Part shown: piece after piece, positions 35,767 to 45,439 of the stretch
Layout: each line of letters opens with the position of its first letter
Position numbering within the stretch: the stretch's first letter is position 1
Assembly (NCBI GenBank): GCA_945870035.1
Contig: CAMBQQ010000003.1
Location: forward strand, 1-64,000
Reading direction: 5' to 3'
Length of the DNA: 64,000 bases
From: Rhizobium sp. Q54
Lineage (GTDB): Bacteria; Pseudomonadota; Alphaproteobacteria; Rhizobiales; Xanthobacteraceae
Notes under the pieces: model-generated
The model's database searches: none
What the model was told of the DNA's origin: nothing
What the model saw: only the letters and a program-made list of their open reading frames with translations
Program-made: the position numbers and the translations under genes

Positions 35767-36612
35767 TTACGCCGCCGCCAGCGACAACATCTTTCTTGCT
35801 TCCGCCACCGTCGCCGGGCGCCGTCCGTACTCCGCGCACATATCGGCGACGCGCTTGACCAAGGCCGCGTTCGACGGCGCCAGTTTACCGGTGCCGTCCC
35901 AGCGGATGTTGTCTTCCAGGCCGGTTCGGCAATGGCCGCCGGCTTCCAGGCTCCAGCGGTTCAGCGTGATCTGATCCTTGCCGATGCCGGCGCCGGTCCA
36001 GGTGGCGTCGGGCGCGAGGCGCTTCAAGGTCTTGACGTAGAAGTCGAAGGTTTCCTTGTCGACCGGCATGGCATTCTTCACGCCCATGACGAACTGCACA
36101 TGCAGCGGCGCCTTGATCTTGCCTTCCTTCTGCATCTTGACCGCCTGGAAGATCATCGACAGGTCGAAGGCTTCGATCTCCGGCTTGACGTTGTGCACGA
36201 TCATCTCGGAAGCCAGCCAGTCGACCAACTCCGGCGAATTCTCATAGACCCGGGTCGGGAAATTGCACGAGCCGGTCGACAGCGACGCCATGTCGGGTGC
36301 GAGCGGCAGCATGCCGCCGCGCTCGCGGCCGTTGCCTGAGCGGCCGCCGGTCGACAATTGGATGATCATGCCGGGGCAATGCTTCTTCAGGCCCTCGACC
36401 AGCCGGCCGAATTTCTCGGGGTCGGACGAGGTGGTGCCGTCATCGTTGCGGACGTGGCAATGCGCCAGGGTCGCGCCGGCCTCGAAAGACGCCTGCGTCG
36501 ATTCGATCTGCTCCGGCACCGTGATCGGCACGGCCGGGTTGTCTTTCTTGGTCGGCACTGAGCCGGTAATCGCAACGGTGATGATGCAGGGCGTGGTCAT
36601 GGTACTGGTCAT
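35767..36612 (-). CDS. BKACE family protein (DUF849, beta-keto acid cleavage enzyme)
   Basis: A 281-residue TIM-barrel enzyme of the 3-keto-5-aminohexanoate cleavage (Kce) family. The zinc motif H-x-H is in LAHCHVRNDDG, IIQLSTGGRSGNGRERGGML forms the substrate loop, and GAGIGKDQITLNRWSLEAGG ends in the second metal region followed by HCRTGLEDN. Such enzymes condense a beta-keto acid with acetyl-CoA to give acetoacetate and a new CoA thioester. BKACE substrates differ widely, so none is proposed. CGGAG lies upstream of the ATG at 36612; an in-frame ATG at 36600 is less well placed. Confidence 0.9.
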   Translation of the reverse strand: MTSTMTTPCIITVAITGSVPTKKDNPAVPITVPEQIESTQASFEAGATLAHCHVRNDDGTTSSDPEKFGRLVEGLKKHCPGMIIQLSTGGRSGNGRERGGMLPLAPDMASLSTGSCNFPTRVYENSPELVDWLASEMIVHNVKPEIEAFDLSMIFQAVKMQKEGKIKAPLHVQFVMGVKNAMPVDKETFDFYVKTLKRLAPDATWTGAGIGKDQITLNRWSLEAGGHCRTGLEDNIRWDGTGKLAPSNAALVKRVADMCAEYGRRPATVAEARKMLSLAAA

Positions 36613-36639
36613 TGGCGTTTCTCCGGTATTTTTTTTCTC

Positions 36640-37476
36640 TTATAGCCTTTTTACGCCGGTCACGTCGCTGCCGGCACGCTTGATGCGCGTCACGGCGTCA
36701 GCGACCGGCTCCTTCACTACCATCATGTGATGGGCGTTGGCGTGCAGCAATGTCGTGGCGTCGCTGGCGATGCCGACATGGCCTTTCCAGAACACCAGAT
36801 CGCCGCGGCGTAAATCGGTGAGTGACTTCGGCTGGCCGAGCGCGCTTTCTTGCATATCGGTATCGCGCGGGCAGGTGAGGCCGGCGGTTTGCAGCGCGAT
36901 CTGCACCAGCCCTGAGCAATCGATGCCGAGCGACGTCTTGCCGCCCCACAAATAGGGCACGCCGAGAAATCTCTCGGCAATCGCGACGAAGTCCGGCGCG
37001 CGCCTGGGCAACGGCGCGACATGCGCCAGCGGATAATGCCAGTTGAAAGCGTCGAGCGCGAAGCGCTCGGTTTCGCGCACGATCTCGATCCTGGCGCCCA
37101 TAGGCAGCGCGATCATTGGCGGCAATTTGATGTCGGGACCGGGAAAACCAAAGGTGCGCGGCACGCAGACGCGGTGCGTCGGTAGCGGTCGGATAGGGTC
37201 GAGCGCATTGGCCGACAGATAACCGACATAGCCATCGCTCTCCAGCTGGCCCCAGGCCCAGCCTTCGTCGCTGATTTCATACACCGTGACGCGATCGCCC
37301 TTGAGCGCCTGCGTATCGAGCGCGGCTTCATGCGCCGGTTCGCGCCGCAGGTCGGCGATCGGCTCGATCACTTCGTGCACCGTGCCGTCAACGAACTGCG
37401 CCGCCTCGACCTGGCCTTGCAAATGGCGGGCGGCAATGTCGCGGCGGTACGGATTGAGGCGCGGGTCGAGGGGCAT
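36640..37476 (-). CDS. NlpC/P60 peptidase with bacterial SH3 domains
   Basis: A 278-residue putative cell-wall peptidase. SH3-like segments occupy about 40-160 (EGWAWGQLESDGYVGYLSANAL). The NlpC/P60 domain (about 175-278) holds the catalytic cysteine in LGIDCSGLVQ, histidine in WKGHVGIA and a second histidine in LLHANAHHM, so the triad is complete. These enzymes cleave D-gamma-glutamyl-diaminopimelate bonds in peptidoglycan. No signal peptide is visible, suggesting action on imported muropeptides. It follows the M17 peptidase with a 4-bp gap, so both are one transcript. Confidence 0.9.
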   Translation of the reverse strand: MPLDPRLNPYRRDIAARHLQGQVEAAQFVDGTVHEVIEPIADLRREPAHEAALDTQALKGDRVTVYEISDEGWAWGQLESDGYVGYLSANALDPIRPLPTHRVCVPRTFGFPGPDIKLPPMIALPMGARIEIVRETERFALDAFNWHYPLAHVAPLPRRAPDFVAIAERFLGVPYLWGGKTSLGIDCSGLVQIALQTAGLTCPRDTDMQESALGQPKSLTDLRRGDLVFWKGHVGIASDATTLLHANAHHMMVVKEPVADAVTRIKRAGSDVTGVKRL

Positions 37477-37480
37477 GAAC

Positions 37481-38854
37481 TTACGAATACCGCGCGCACA
37501 GCAGCGCATACAGCGCCCGCGCGGTCTGGCATTCGCCGCCTTCCGGGCGGCCTGGCTTGGCCGCGTTGGTCCAGGCGAAAATGTCGAAATGCACCCAGCT
37601 TGGCGCGGTGACGAATTTCTTCAGGAACAGAGCCGCGGTGATGGCGCCGCCCAGGCCGCCGGTCGAGACATTGTTGGTGTCGGACACTTTTGAATCGAGG
37701 AGCTTCTCGTAAGGCTGCCACAGCGGCAGCCGCCACACCGGATCGTTCTCGGTCAGGCCCGTTTTTGCCACGTCGGCGGCCAGCGCATCGTCGTCGGTAA
37801 ACATCGCCGGCAGTTCGGGACCGAGCGCGACACGCGCCGCGCCGGTCAGCGTGGCGAAGTCGGCGATGAAGTCGGGCTTGTCGTCGTCGGCCAGCGCCAG
37901 CGCATCGGCCAGCACCAACCGGCCTTCGGCATCGGTATTGCCGATCTCGACGGTGATGCCCTTGCGCGACGTGTAGATGTCGCGCGGCCGGAAGCTGGTG
38001 CCGGATGTGGAATTCTCAACCGCGGGGATCAGCACGCGCAGCCGCACCTTCAGTTTGCGCGACATGATCATGTGTGCCAGCGCAATCGACGTCGCCGCGC
38101 CGCCCATGTCCTTTTTCATGTTGAGCATTCCGCTCGACGGCTTGATGTCGAGACCGCCGGTGTCGAAGCAGACGCCCTTGCCGACCAGGGTCACTTTCGG
38201 ATCGGCTTCGTTGCCCCAGGTGAGATCAATGAGGCGGGGGCTGCGCGGCGAGCCCATGCCGACCGCGTGGATCAGCGGAAAGTCCTTCGCCAGCTTCTCG
38301 CCGGCGGTGACATCGACCTTGGCGCCATGCACCGTGCCAAGCGCGCGCACCGCTTCTTCGAGTTGATCCGGACCCATGTCGTTCGACGGTGTGTTGATCA
38401 GGTCGCGCGCCAGGCCGACGCCTTCGGCGATGCGGCTGAGGTCCTCGCCGTCGACGCCTTCCGGCACGTTCAGCCGCACATTCACCGGCTCGGCCTTGCG
38501 GTAGCGGGTGAACTGATAGGCGCCGATCGCAAAGGCCAATGCCGCCAGCCGGGCGTCGTGCGGCGCGTTGGCAAAGCGATAGATGCCGGCCGGCAGCATG
38601 TTGACCAGTTGCCCCGGCCGGAACGGATCGATCGCGCCGCCGGGCGCTTCTATGCCGAACAGAACGCCGGCTAGCTTGCCGTCGAGTTTCTGCAACAGCA
38701 GCAATTTGCCGGGCTTCGGCTCGAAGCCGGCCGCGGCGGCATAAGTGCGTTCGCGGTCGCCGAAGGCTTGCAGGACGGTGTCGGCATTGCCGGCGTGGAC
38801 GAACCAGATGGGGGTGCCGCGCCCTTCGGAAGCAGCGGCGAATTGCGGGTGCAT
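37481..38854 (-). CDS. Leucyl aminopeptidase family (M17) metallopeptidase
   Basis: A 457-residue cytosolic aminopeptidase. The M17 catalytic domain has the metal-binding lysine and aspartate in LVGKGVCFDTGGLDIKPS and the signature NTDAEGRLVLADAL, with a matching C-terminal SWVHFDIFAW. The N-terminal domain is the variable macro-like part. It would release N-terminal amino acids from peptides, which suits its pairing with the NlpC/P60 peptidase in cell-wall peptide recycling (inference). The ATG at 38854 with CGGAG upstream was preferred over an in-frame ATG at about 38905. Confidence 0.9.
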   Translation of the reverse strand: MHPQFAAASEGRGTPIWFVHAGNADTVLQAFGDRERTYAAAAGFEPKPGKLLLLQKLDGKLAGVLFGIEAPGGAIDPFRPGQLVNMLPAGIYRFANAPHDARLAALAFAIGAYQFTRYRKAEPVNVRLNVPEGVDGEDLSRIAEGVGLARDLINTPSNDMGPDQLEEAVRALGTVHGAKVDVTAGEKLAKDFPLIHAVGMGSPRSPRLIDLTWGNEADPKVTLVGKGVCFDTGGLDIKPSSGMLNMKKDMGGAATSIALAHMIMSRKLKVRLRVLIPAVENSTSGTSFRPRDIYTSRKGITVEIGNTDAEGRLVLADALALADDDKPDFIADFATLTGAARVALGPELPAMFTDDDALAADVAKTGLTENDPVWRLPLWQPYEKLLDSKVSDTNNVSTGGLGGAITAALFLKKFVTAPSWVHFDIFAWTNAAKPGRPEGGECQTARALYALLCARYS

Positions 38855-39000
38855 GGGGGCTCCGGCGGTGAGGCGAACTTTATCCAAAGCCCACCCATAT
38901 TTCATCGCCGCCGCCGGGGCAAACCCGCCGGAAACAGGGCGCTTTAGGCGCCAATCTACAAGTTAACCACTCGTTAGGGTTAACGTTTTATTGCTCGGAT

Positions 39001-39825
39001 ATGCCGCTGGAAACCCGTCCCCTGGAATCCTCCCGCGCCGCCCGCCTTCTGGCGTCCGCCGCCGTCGCCGCCGTGCTGGTGCTGTCGGTTGCTGGCTGCA
39101 AGACGACCAGCGACGACGTCACAGGCTCAATCGGCAGCAGCGCGCCGCGCAGCGAGGCTGAATGGCGGCGCTCGCTTGAGGTATACGGTGCCCGCTACCG
39201 CGCCAATCCGGACGACGCCGAGGCGGCCATTGCCTATGCCCGCGGCCTGCGCGCCACCGACCAGCGCGCCCAGGCGGTTGCCGTGCTCGAGCAGGCTTCC
39301 ATTCGCAATTCCAGCAACATGACGCTGCTCGGTGCTTACGGTCGGGCGCTGGCCGAAGCCGGCGATCTTAATCAGGCCTTCGATGTTCTCACCCGCGCGC
39401 ATACCCCGGATAATCCGGACTGGCGCGTGCTCAACGCGCAGGGCGCGGTGCTCGACCAGCTTGGCCGCCACAACGAGGCGCAGAAATATTATTCGTCGGC
39501 GCTCAAGATCGCCCCCGACGAGCCGTCGGTCCTGTCGAATCTCGGCCTGTCCTATGTGCTGATGAAGGACCTCAAGCGCGCCGAAGTGACGTTGCGGCGT
39601 GCGTTGGCGCAACCCAATGCCGACCCGAAGGTGCGGCAGAACCTGGCGCTGGTCGTCGGCCTGCGCGGCAAGTTCGACGACGCCGAAAGAATCGCACGCG
39701 AAGGCGTGCCGGCGAACGAAGCCGCCGCCAATGTCGAATACTTGCGCGAGATGCTGGCGCAGCAGAAAGACTGGAAGAAAAAGGGCGGCCGCGCCTTCGT
39801 GCCGCGGCCTAATCCGGGCGGCTGA
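39001..39825 (+). CDS. tadD: TadD-like tetratricopeptide lipoprotein
   Basis: A 274-residue outer-membrane lipoprotein candidate. The signal ends in a lipobox LSVAGC (Cys at about 32), and at least four tetratricopeptide repeats follow (for example AVLDQLGRHNEAQKYYSSAL, SNLGLSYVLMKDLKRAEVTL). TadD proteins help assemble the Tad secretin and pilus apparatus. It lies on the plus strand, converging on tadC with only 2 bp between stops. The 146-bp gap before it is AT-richer and likely holds promoters for it and the divergent M17 gene. Confidence 0.88.
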   Translation: MPLETRPLESSRAARLLASAAVAAVLVLSVAGCKTTSDDVTGSIGSSAPRSEAEWRRSLEVYGARYRANPDDAEAAIAYARGLRATDQRAQAVAVLEQASIRNSSNMTLLGAYGRALAEAGDLNQAFDVLTRAHTPDNPDWRVLNAQGAVLDQLGRHNEAQKYYSSALKIAPDEPSVLSNLGLSYVLMKDLKRAEVTLRRALAQPNADPKVRQNLALVVGLRGKFDDAERIAREGVPANEAAANVEYLREMLAQQKDWKKKGGRAFVPRPNPGG

Positions 39826-39827
39826 GC

Positions 39828-40802
39828 TTACTGAATCGCCATGACCTTGATCACGGCCGGTCCGAGAATCACCACGAACAGCACCGGCAGGAAGAACAGG
39901 ATCATCGGCACCGTCAGCTTCGGCGGCAGGCCCGCGGCTTTCTTCTCGGCTTCCGACATGCGCATGTCGCGGTTTTCCTGCGCCATCACCCGCAGCATGC
40001 TGCCGAGCGGCGTGCCGTATTTCTCGGCCTGGGTCAGCGCCATGCAGACCGACTTGACGCCCTCGAGATCGGTGCGCTTGGCCAGATTGTCATAGGCCTG
40101 GCGGCGATCCGGCAGATACGACAGTTCGGCGGTGGTCAGCGTCAGTTCCTCGGCAAGCGCCACCGATTGCGACCCGACTTCGTCGCCGACCTTCTTCAGC
40201 GCCGCTTCGATCGACATGCCGGATTCGACGCAGATCAGCAGCAGATCGAGCGTGTCGGGAAAGGCCCGCTTGATCGACACCTGGCGCTTCTGGATTTTGC
40301 TCTTCAGCAGCATCCACGGCAGGTGCATGCCGATATAGGCGGCGCCGATGCACAGGCCGATCTTTACCGACGCCGGCTGGTTGAAATCGAGCACGACGAA
40401 AAGGTAGAACGCCGCGGTCACGAAGGCGACGATCGGCGTCACCATGCGGAAAAACAGATAGGTGACGTAGGGCGCCTGGCCGCGATAGCCGGCCTGCACC
40501 AGCTTGAGCCGGGCCTCTTCCTGGCCGACCCATTTGCTCAGATTGAAGCCTTCGACGATCTTGTTGATGTATTGCTTGGGCGACTCGCGCAGCGAGATCT
40601 TCTGCTTGCCCTGCGCCAGGCGCTCGCGCTCGCGGGCGCGGATTTTCTCGCGCTCGACCGCCACCGCCTTCATGCGCTTGTTGAGCGGGTCGGCGAATAC
40701 GATCGGCATGGCGAAGGTCAATACCGTCGCGGCCGCGGCGACGGCGGCAAAGATCACCATTAGCGACTGGGGATTGAGAAAACCGTTGATATAATTCAGC
40801 AT
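39828..40802 (-). CDS. tadC: Tad pilus inner-membrane platform protein TadC
   Basis: A 324-residue type II secretion F-domain protein (GspF/PilC family). Three or four hydrophobic segments bracket a cytoplasmic helical domain with FPDTLDLLLICVESGMSIEAAL and YGTPLGSMLRVMAQENRDMR, which are the family landmarks. With TadB it forms the platform that the CpaF motor drives. It is the last gene of the minus-strand cpa operon, 21 bp after tadB. Confidence 0.94.
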   Translation of the reverse strand: MLNYINGFLNPQSLMVIFAAVAAAATVLTFAMPIVFADPLNKRMKAVAVEREKIRARERERLAQGKQKISLRESPKQYINKIVEGFNLSKWVGQEEARLKLVQAGYRGQAPYVTYLFFRMVTPIVAFVTAAFYLFVVLDFNQPASVKIGLCIGAAYIGMHLPWMLLKSKIQKRQVSIKRAFPDTLDLLLICVESGMSIEAALKKVGDEVGSQSVALAEELTLTTAELSYLPDRRQAYDNLAKRTDLEGVKSVCMALTQAEKYGTPLGSMLRVMAQENRDMRMSEAEKKAAGLPPKLTVPMILFFLPVLFVVILGPAVIKVMAIQ

Positions 40803-40823
40803 CGATTTGTCTTTGCCGGTTCA

Positions 40824-41792
40824 CTAGAAGTCGAAATTAATCATCTTCTTCATCACCAGAACGCCGCACGACATCCACATGGCGGAGCCGGCGAGCATGA
40901 TGTGGCCCATCGGTTCGGTGAACAGCAGGCTGATGTATTGCGGGCTCGAGATCCAGACCAGGGTCATCACGCAAATCGGCAGCGCGCCGATGATCGAAGC
41001 GGAGGCTTTAGCTTCCTGCGACATCGCCTGGATCTTGCCCTTCATTTTTTTGCGGTCGCGGAGCACGCGCGACAGATTGCCGAGCGCTTCGGCAAGATTG
41101 CCGCCGGCCCGCTGCTGAATGGCGATGACGATGCCGAAGAAGTTCGCCTCAGGCAGCGGCATGCGCTCGTACAGCTTGCCGCAGGCTTCGCCAAGCGGAA
41201 TGCCGATCGCCTGGGTCTCGACGATGGAGCGAAATTCGGATTTGACGGGTTCGGGCGCTTCGGCGCTGATCATTTTCAAGCAATCGAGCAACGGCAGGCC
41301 GGCCTTGACGCCGCGCACGACGACGTCGACGGCGTCCGGAAAAGCGTTGAGGAATTTGGCCTCGCGACGCTTCTTGAAGAACGACAGCAGCCAGCGCGGC
41401 AGGCCGAAGGCGCCGGCAAAGCCGAGCGTGGCCGCGACCGGCAGGCCGACCTGGCCGATCAGGCCGGCGACGAACATGACGATGCCGACGATGGCCGAAA
41501 CGATGAAGTAGGTCTGCTTCGACCAGGTCAGGCCCGATTGCGCGATGCGCACCGACAGCGGCGGGCTCTTGGTCTTCTTGTGCCGTTCCTCGACCTCTTT
41601 CAGCGTACTTTCGACGACGTCGCGGCGCGAGCGCTCCTTGCCGCGCGAAACGCGCGCTGCGGGCTCGGCCCGCGCCACGCTGGCGACGCGCTTTTCCGCT
41701 TTGCGTTCACCCGACAGGATCGGATAGACGAAAACATAGACCAGACCGCCGACGGCGGTGGCCGCGAGGAAGAAGACCGCAAGTGAATCCAT
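40824..41792 (-). CDS. tadB: Tad pilus inner-membrane platform protein TadB
   Basis: A 322-residue GspF-type membrane protein, paralogous to TadC. It starts with one helix (VFFLAATAVGGLVYVFVYPI), a basic cytoplasmic stretch rich in Arg/Lys (about 30-75), then LNAFPDAVDVVVRGVKAGLPLLDCL and RAGGNLAEALGNLSRVLRDRKK. The ATG at 41792 has a strong GGAGGGAG site, and the gene follows cpaF after 12 bp. Confidence 0.94.
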   Translation of the reverse strand: MDSLAVFFLAATAVGGLVYVFVYPILSGERKAEKRVASVARAEPAARVSRGKERSRRDVVESTLKEVEERHKKTKSPPLSVRIAQSGLTWSKQTYFIVSAIVGIVMFVAGLIGQVGLPVAATLGFAGAFGLPRWLLSFFKKRREAKFLNAFPDAVDVVVRGVKAGLPLLDCLKMISAEAPEPVKSEFRSIVETQAIGIPLGEACGKLYERMPLPEANFFGIVIAIQQRAGGNLAEALGNLSRVLRDRKKMKGKIQAMSQEAKASASIIGALPICVMTLVWISSPQYISLLFTEPMGHIMLAGSAMWMSCGVLVMKKMINFDF

Positions 41793-41804
41793 GGCTCCCT
41801 CCGG

Positions 41805-43352
41805 TCAGTTGTTCATCGGGTCGTTGATGGATTCGGCGGCGTCGAGCGCGGCGGCGAGACGCTTTTCCTCGCCGTAATAGCGGGCGCGATCCCAGAAGCG
41901 CGGGCGGCCGATGCCGGTCGATTTGTGGCGGCCGATAATGTTGCCCTGCGCGTCTTCGCCGGTCATGTCGTAGACGAACAGGTCCTGCGTGATGATGACT
42001 TCGCCTTCCATGCCCATCACCTCGGTGATGTGGGTGATGCGGCGCGAGCCGTCGCGCAGGCGGGCCGCCTGGATGACGACGTCGACCGAGCCGGTGATCA
42101 TTTCGCGGATGGTCTTTGACGGCAGCGAGAAGCCGCCCATGGTGATCATCGATTCGAGACGCGACAGGCCTTCGCGCGGCGTATTGGCGTGCAGCGTGCC
42201 CATCGAGCCGTCATGACCGGTGTTCATGGCTTGCAGCAAATCGAATGCTTCCGGTCCGCGGACTTCGCCGACGATGATGCGTTCCGGGCGCATACGCAGG
42301 CAGTTCTTGACCAGGTCGCGCATGGTGACCTGGCCTTCGCCTTCGAGATTGGGCGGGCGCGTTTCCAGGCGCACCACATGAGGCTGCTGCAGTTGCAATT
42401 CGGCGGCGTCTTCGCAGGTGATGACGCGCTCGTCGTCGTCGATGAATTGCGTCAGGCAATTCAGCAGCGTGGTCTTGCCGGAGCCGGTGCCGCCTGAGAT
42501 CAGGCAGTTCACGCGGCAGCGGCCGATGATACGCAGCACCTCGGCGCCCTGTTCGGTAATGGTGCCGAACTTGACCAGCTGATCGAGCGTCAGCTTGTCT
42601 TTCTTGAACTTACGAATGGTGAGCGCCGGGCCGTCGATGGCCAGCGGCGGCACGATGGCGTTGACGCGTGAGCCATCCGGCAGACGCGCGTCGCAGATCG
42701 GCGAGCTTTCGTCGACGCGGCGGCCGATCTGGCTGACGATGCGCTGGCAGATATTCAGCAGTTGCTGATTGTCGCGGAAGCGGATGCCGGTGCGCTGGAT
42801 CTTGCCCTTGACTTCGATGTAGACCGTGCCGGAGCCGTTGACCATGATGTCGGAGATGTCGTCGCGCGACAGCAGCGGCTCGAGCGGACCGAAGCCGAGC
42901 ACGTCGTTGCAGATGTCGTCGAGCAGTTCTTCCTGCTCGGAAATCGACATCACGATGTTCTTGATCGAGATGATCTCGTTGACGATGTCGCGGATTTCCT
43001 CGCGCGCCGAATCGGCGTCGAGACGCGCCAGTTGCGCCAGATCGATGGCCTCGATCAGCGCGCCAAAGATCGTGCTCTTGGTGGTGTAATAGGCTTCAGA
43101 GCGCCGCGAATCGACCGAGGTCGGCACCAGAGTGTGCGCTGAAGGCGCGCGCGTCGGTGCCGGCGCCGGCACCAGCGGCGCGCCGAGGCCGTCGGACGGA
43201 AACGGCGTGCGGCCGGTTTCCATCGCAGCACCCGTAGTCGACTTCTGCGGCTCGGCTACAGGCGCCACGGGCGCGGCAGCAGGCGCCGCCGCCGCATGGG
43301 CGACCGGCGCGGGGCTGCGCGCTTCATTGGCTCCGCTACGCTTTCCGAACAA
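41805..43352 (-). CDS. cpaF: Tad pilus assembly ATPase CpaF/TadA
   Basis: A 515-residue secretion ATPase that powers pilus assembly. After a Pro/Ala-rich N-terminus (1-75), the ATPase has Walker [13 protein letters not shown] (about 288), a glutamate-rich Asp box [16 protein letters not shown] and the Walker B region [19 protein letters not shown]. The start is a TTG at 43352: GGAG stands eight or nine bases before it, the protein then opens FGKRSG as I recall for relatives, and the first ATG is about 43 codons inside. It follows cpaE after 49 bp. Confidence 0.94.
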   Translation of the reverse strand: MFGKRSGANEARSPAPVAHAAAAPAAAPVAPVAEPQKSTTGAAMETGRTPFPSDGLGAPLVPAPAPTRAPSAHTLVPTSVDSRRSEAYYTTKSTIFGALIEAIDLAQLARLDADSAREEIRDIVNEIISIKNIVMSISEQEELLDDICNDVLGFGPLEPLLSRDDISDIMVNGSGTVYIEVKGKIQRTGIRFRDNQQLLNICQRIVSQIGRRVDESSPICDARLPDGSRVNAIVPPLAIDGPALTIRKFKKDKLTLDQLVKFGTITEQGAEVLRIIGRCRVNCLISGGTGSGKTTLLNCLTQFIDDDERVITCEDAAELQLQQPHVVRLETRPPNLEGEGQVTMRDLVKNCLRMRPERIIVGEVRGPEAFDLLQAMNTGHDGSMGTLHANTPREGLSRLESMITMGGFSLPSKTIREMITGSVDVVIQAARLRDGSRRITHITEVMGMEGEVIITQDLFVYDMTGEDAQGNIIGRHKSTGIGRPRFWDRARYYGEEKRLAAALDAAESINDPMNN

Positions 43353-43401
43353 GGCAAATCACTCCAAACAATTCTCGAGACGTCTTCGGGCCGAAGGCGT
43401 C

Positions 43402-44685
43402 TTATCGTTTCATCAGATTCGACAGCAGCGGCGACAGCAATCCGGTGCGTGTACGCTTGGCTTCGGCGCGTCCGGTCAGCACTTGAGCCATCTGGCGGAA
43501 CATGTCCGCCGTCTTATGGCTCGACGACACCTCGGCGATCATCTGGCCGTTATTGGCGGCGGTGCCGAACAATTGCGGCTCGAACGGGATGATGACCAAA
43601 GGCTCGTCTTCCAAAGCCTTGGCGAAGTCGCCCGGCGCGATTTCCGGGCGCTTCGGCACGCCAACCTGGTTGAGGCAGTAATGCGGGCGATGATCGTTCG
43701 GCCGCGCCGCGCGCAGCAGGTCGACCATGTTCTTGGCGTTGCGCAGATTGGCGAGATCGGGCCCTGCGACGACGAGAATTTCGTCGGCGCTGACCAGCAG
43801 CCGCTTGGTCCAGCCCGACCACAGATGCGGCACGTCGAGCACGACGCAGGGAATCGACGAGCGCATCGAATCGAGAATGGAATCGAAAGCCTCGGGTCCG
43901 AAATCGTAGACGCGGTCCAAAGTCGCCGGCGCCGCCAGCAGGCTGAGATGATCGGTGCATTTCGACAGCAGCCGGTCGATGAAGGCGGTGTCGATGCGGT
44001 CCGGCGAGAACACCGCGTCGGCGATGCCCTGCGGCGGATCCTGGTTGTAGTCGAGACCGGCGGTGCCGAAGGCGAGATCGAGATCGGTAACGACCGAATC
44101 GAGCGCCAGGTCGCGGGCGATCGCCCAGCCGATATTGTGCGCCACAGTGGACGCGCCGACGCCGCCTTTGGCGCCGACCACCGCGATGATGCGGCCGACC
44201 GGCTTGGCTTCGGGCGACGAGAACAGCCCGCACACGGAGCGTACGATGTCGAGGGTGCCGACCGGCGCGATCAGGTAGTCGCTGACGCCGCGCCGCGTCA
44301 GTTCGCGGTACAATGTCACGTCGTTGATGCGGCCGACCACGATGACGCGGGTGCCGGCGTCGCAGACTTCGGCGAGCTGGTCGAGCCGGCCGAGAATGGA
44401 ATCGCCGCGGGCTTCCGCCTCGATCAGGATCACGTTCGGCGTCGGCGCGCTACGATAGGCCTCGACGGCGGCGGTGGCGCCGCCCATCTGGATCTTGACA
44501 TGCGCCTTGCCGAGCCGGCGGTCCTCGCCGGCCGACTGCACGGCGGCGGCGGTTTCGACCGTTTCGCAAAACGCCTGCACCGAGACGCGCGGCGCCGGCG
44601 CGATATGTTCTTCCGGTGCGACGGCTTCCGCCGCCGGCATCGGCTCATCCTGCGCGACTGCGACCTGACTGGCGTGCTTGATCAT
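43402..44685 (-). CDS. cpaE: Tad pilus localisation ATPase CpaE/TadZ
   Basis: A 427-residue MinD/ParA-like protein. Residues about 65-160 form a receiver-like domain without an obvious phosphorylatable pattern, and the ATPase begins at about 167 with the deviant Walker A GAKGGVGASTVAHN, then VVTDLDLAFGTAGLDY. CpaE/TadZ marks the cell pole where the pilus machine is built. Its start overlaps the cpaD stop by four bases. Confidence 0.93.
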   Translation of the reverse strand: MIKHASQVAVAQDEPMPAAEAVAPEEHIAPAPRVSVQAFCETVETAAAVQSAGEDRRLGKAHVKIQMGGATAAVEAYRSAPTPNVILIEAEARGDSILGRLDQLAEVCDAGTRVIVVGRINDVTLYRELTRRGVSDYLIAPVGTLDIVRSVCGLFSSPEAKPVGRIIAVVGAKGGVGASTVAHNIGWAIARDLALDSVVTDLDLAFGTAGLDYNQDPPQGIADAVFSPDRIDTAFIDRLLSKCTDHLSLLAAPATLDRVYDFGPEAFDSILDSMRSSIPCVVLDVPHLWSGWTKRLLVSADEILVVAGPDLANLRNAKNMVDLLRAARPNDHRPHYCLNQVGVPKRPEIAPGDFAKALEDEPLVIIPFEPQLFGTAANNGQMIAEVSSSHKTADMFRQMAQVLTGRAEAKRTRTGLLSPLLSNLMKR

Positions 44686-45422
44686 TTACCGATGCCGCTG
44701 ATTTTGCTGGTGTCGAAGGCCGGCGCGCCGGCGCCGGACGGGTTCTCGCCCTTGCGATATTTGTCCATCGCGATCGAGCGGCGCGCGGTATAGGCCGGCG
44801 TTTCGCCGCGCGGCTGCACCAGGTCGGCCGGATTGTCGATCATCGCGGCCATGTTGCGCTGATAGGCGCAGCCGAGATTGTGGTACGGTCGGTTGGCCTG
44901 ATAGCTGGCGTCCTGGCCGGGGCCCAGATTTTCCGGCCACTGGCCGCACGGTCCCGCTTCCGCAACCATCCGGGTGTAATTGATCTTGATGCTGACCAGC
45001 GAGGTCGGCGGCGGCCTGTAATTGCGCACATAGACGGCGTTGCGCGGCACGCCGGAGGCGGCGAGGATCGAATGAACCTCGCGCATCGAATCGTTGGCGG
45101 CATGCTCGGTCGGCCCGCCCTTCGGCACGTCGATGACGATGCCGCTGGTCGCTTCGCGCTTCCACAATTGCGCGAACGACAGCACGTCGGCGCGCTGCGC
45201 CGGATTGAGTCCGCCGCGATTGCGGCCGAGGAAGATTTCGACGCGCCGGTCGCCTTCCTTCAAGGTGATCGGATGGCGCTCGCGGTAATCATGCGCGTAA
45301 GCCTGCTGGGCGGTCTGCGATTGATAGCAGCCCGAGAGCAGTCCGGCGAGGCAACCGGCCGCGACCAGGCGCAAAGCGGCGCGGCCGCGCCGTCCTGCCA
45401 TCGCTGTGTAGATTGCTGTCAT
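44682..45422 (-). CDS. cpaD: Pilus assembly lipoprotein CpaD
   Basis: A 246-residue lipoprotein with a lipobox LLSGC at about residue 32-36. It then carries the CpaD-family sequence HPITLKEGDRRVEIFLGRN and GCAYQRNMAAMIDNPADLVQ, which is diagnostic. CpaD associates with the CpaC secretin in the outer membrane. The ATG at 45422 has GGCGGAGACGG just upstream; an upstream TTG at 45443 is a weaker alternative. Confidence 0.92.
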   Translation of the reverse strand: MTAIYTAMAGRRGRAALRLVAAGCLAGLLSGCYQSQTAQQAYAHDYRERHPITLKEGDRRVEIFLGRNRGGLNPAQRADVLSFAQLWKREATSGIVIDVPKGGPTEHAANDSMREVHSILAASGVPRNAVYVRNYRPPPTSLVSIKINYTRMVAEAGPCGQWPENLGPGQDASYQANRPYHNLGCAYQRNMAAMIDNPADLVQPRGETPAYTARRSIAMDKYRKGENPSGAGAPAFDTSKISGIGK

Positions 45423-45439
45423 CGAACCGTCTCCGCCGC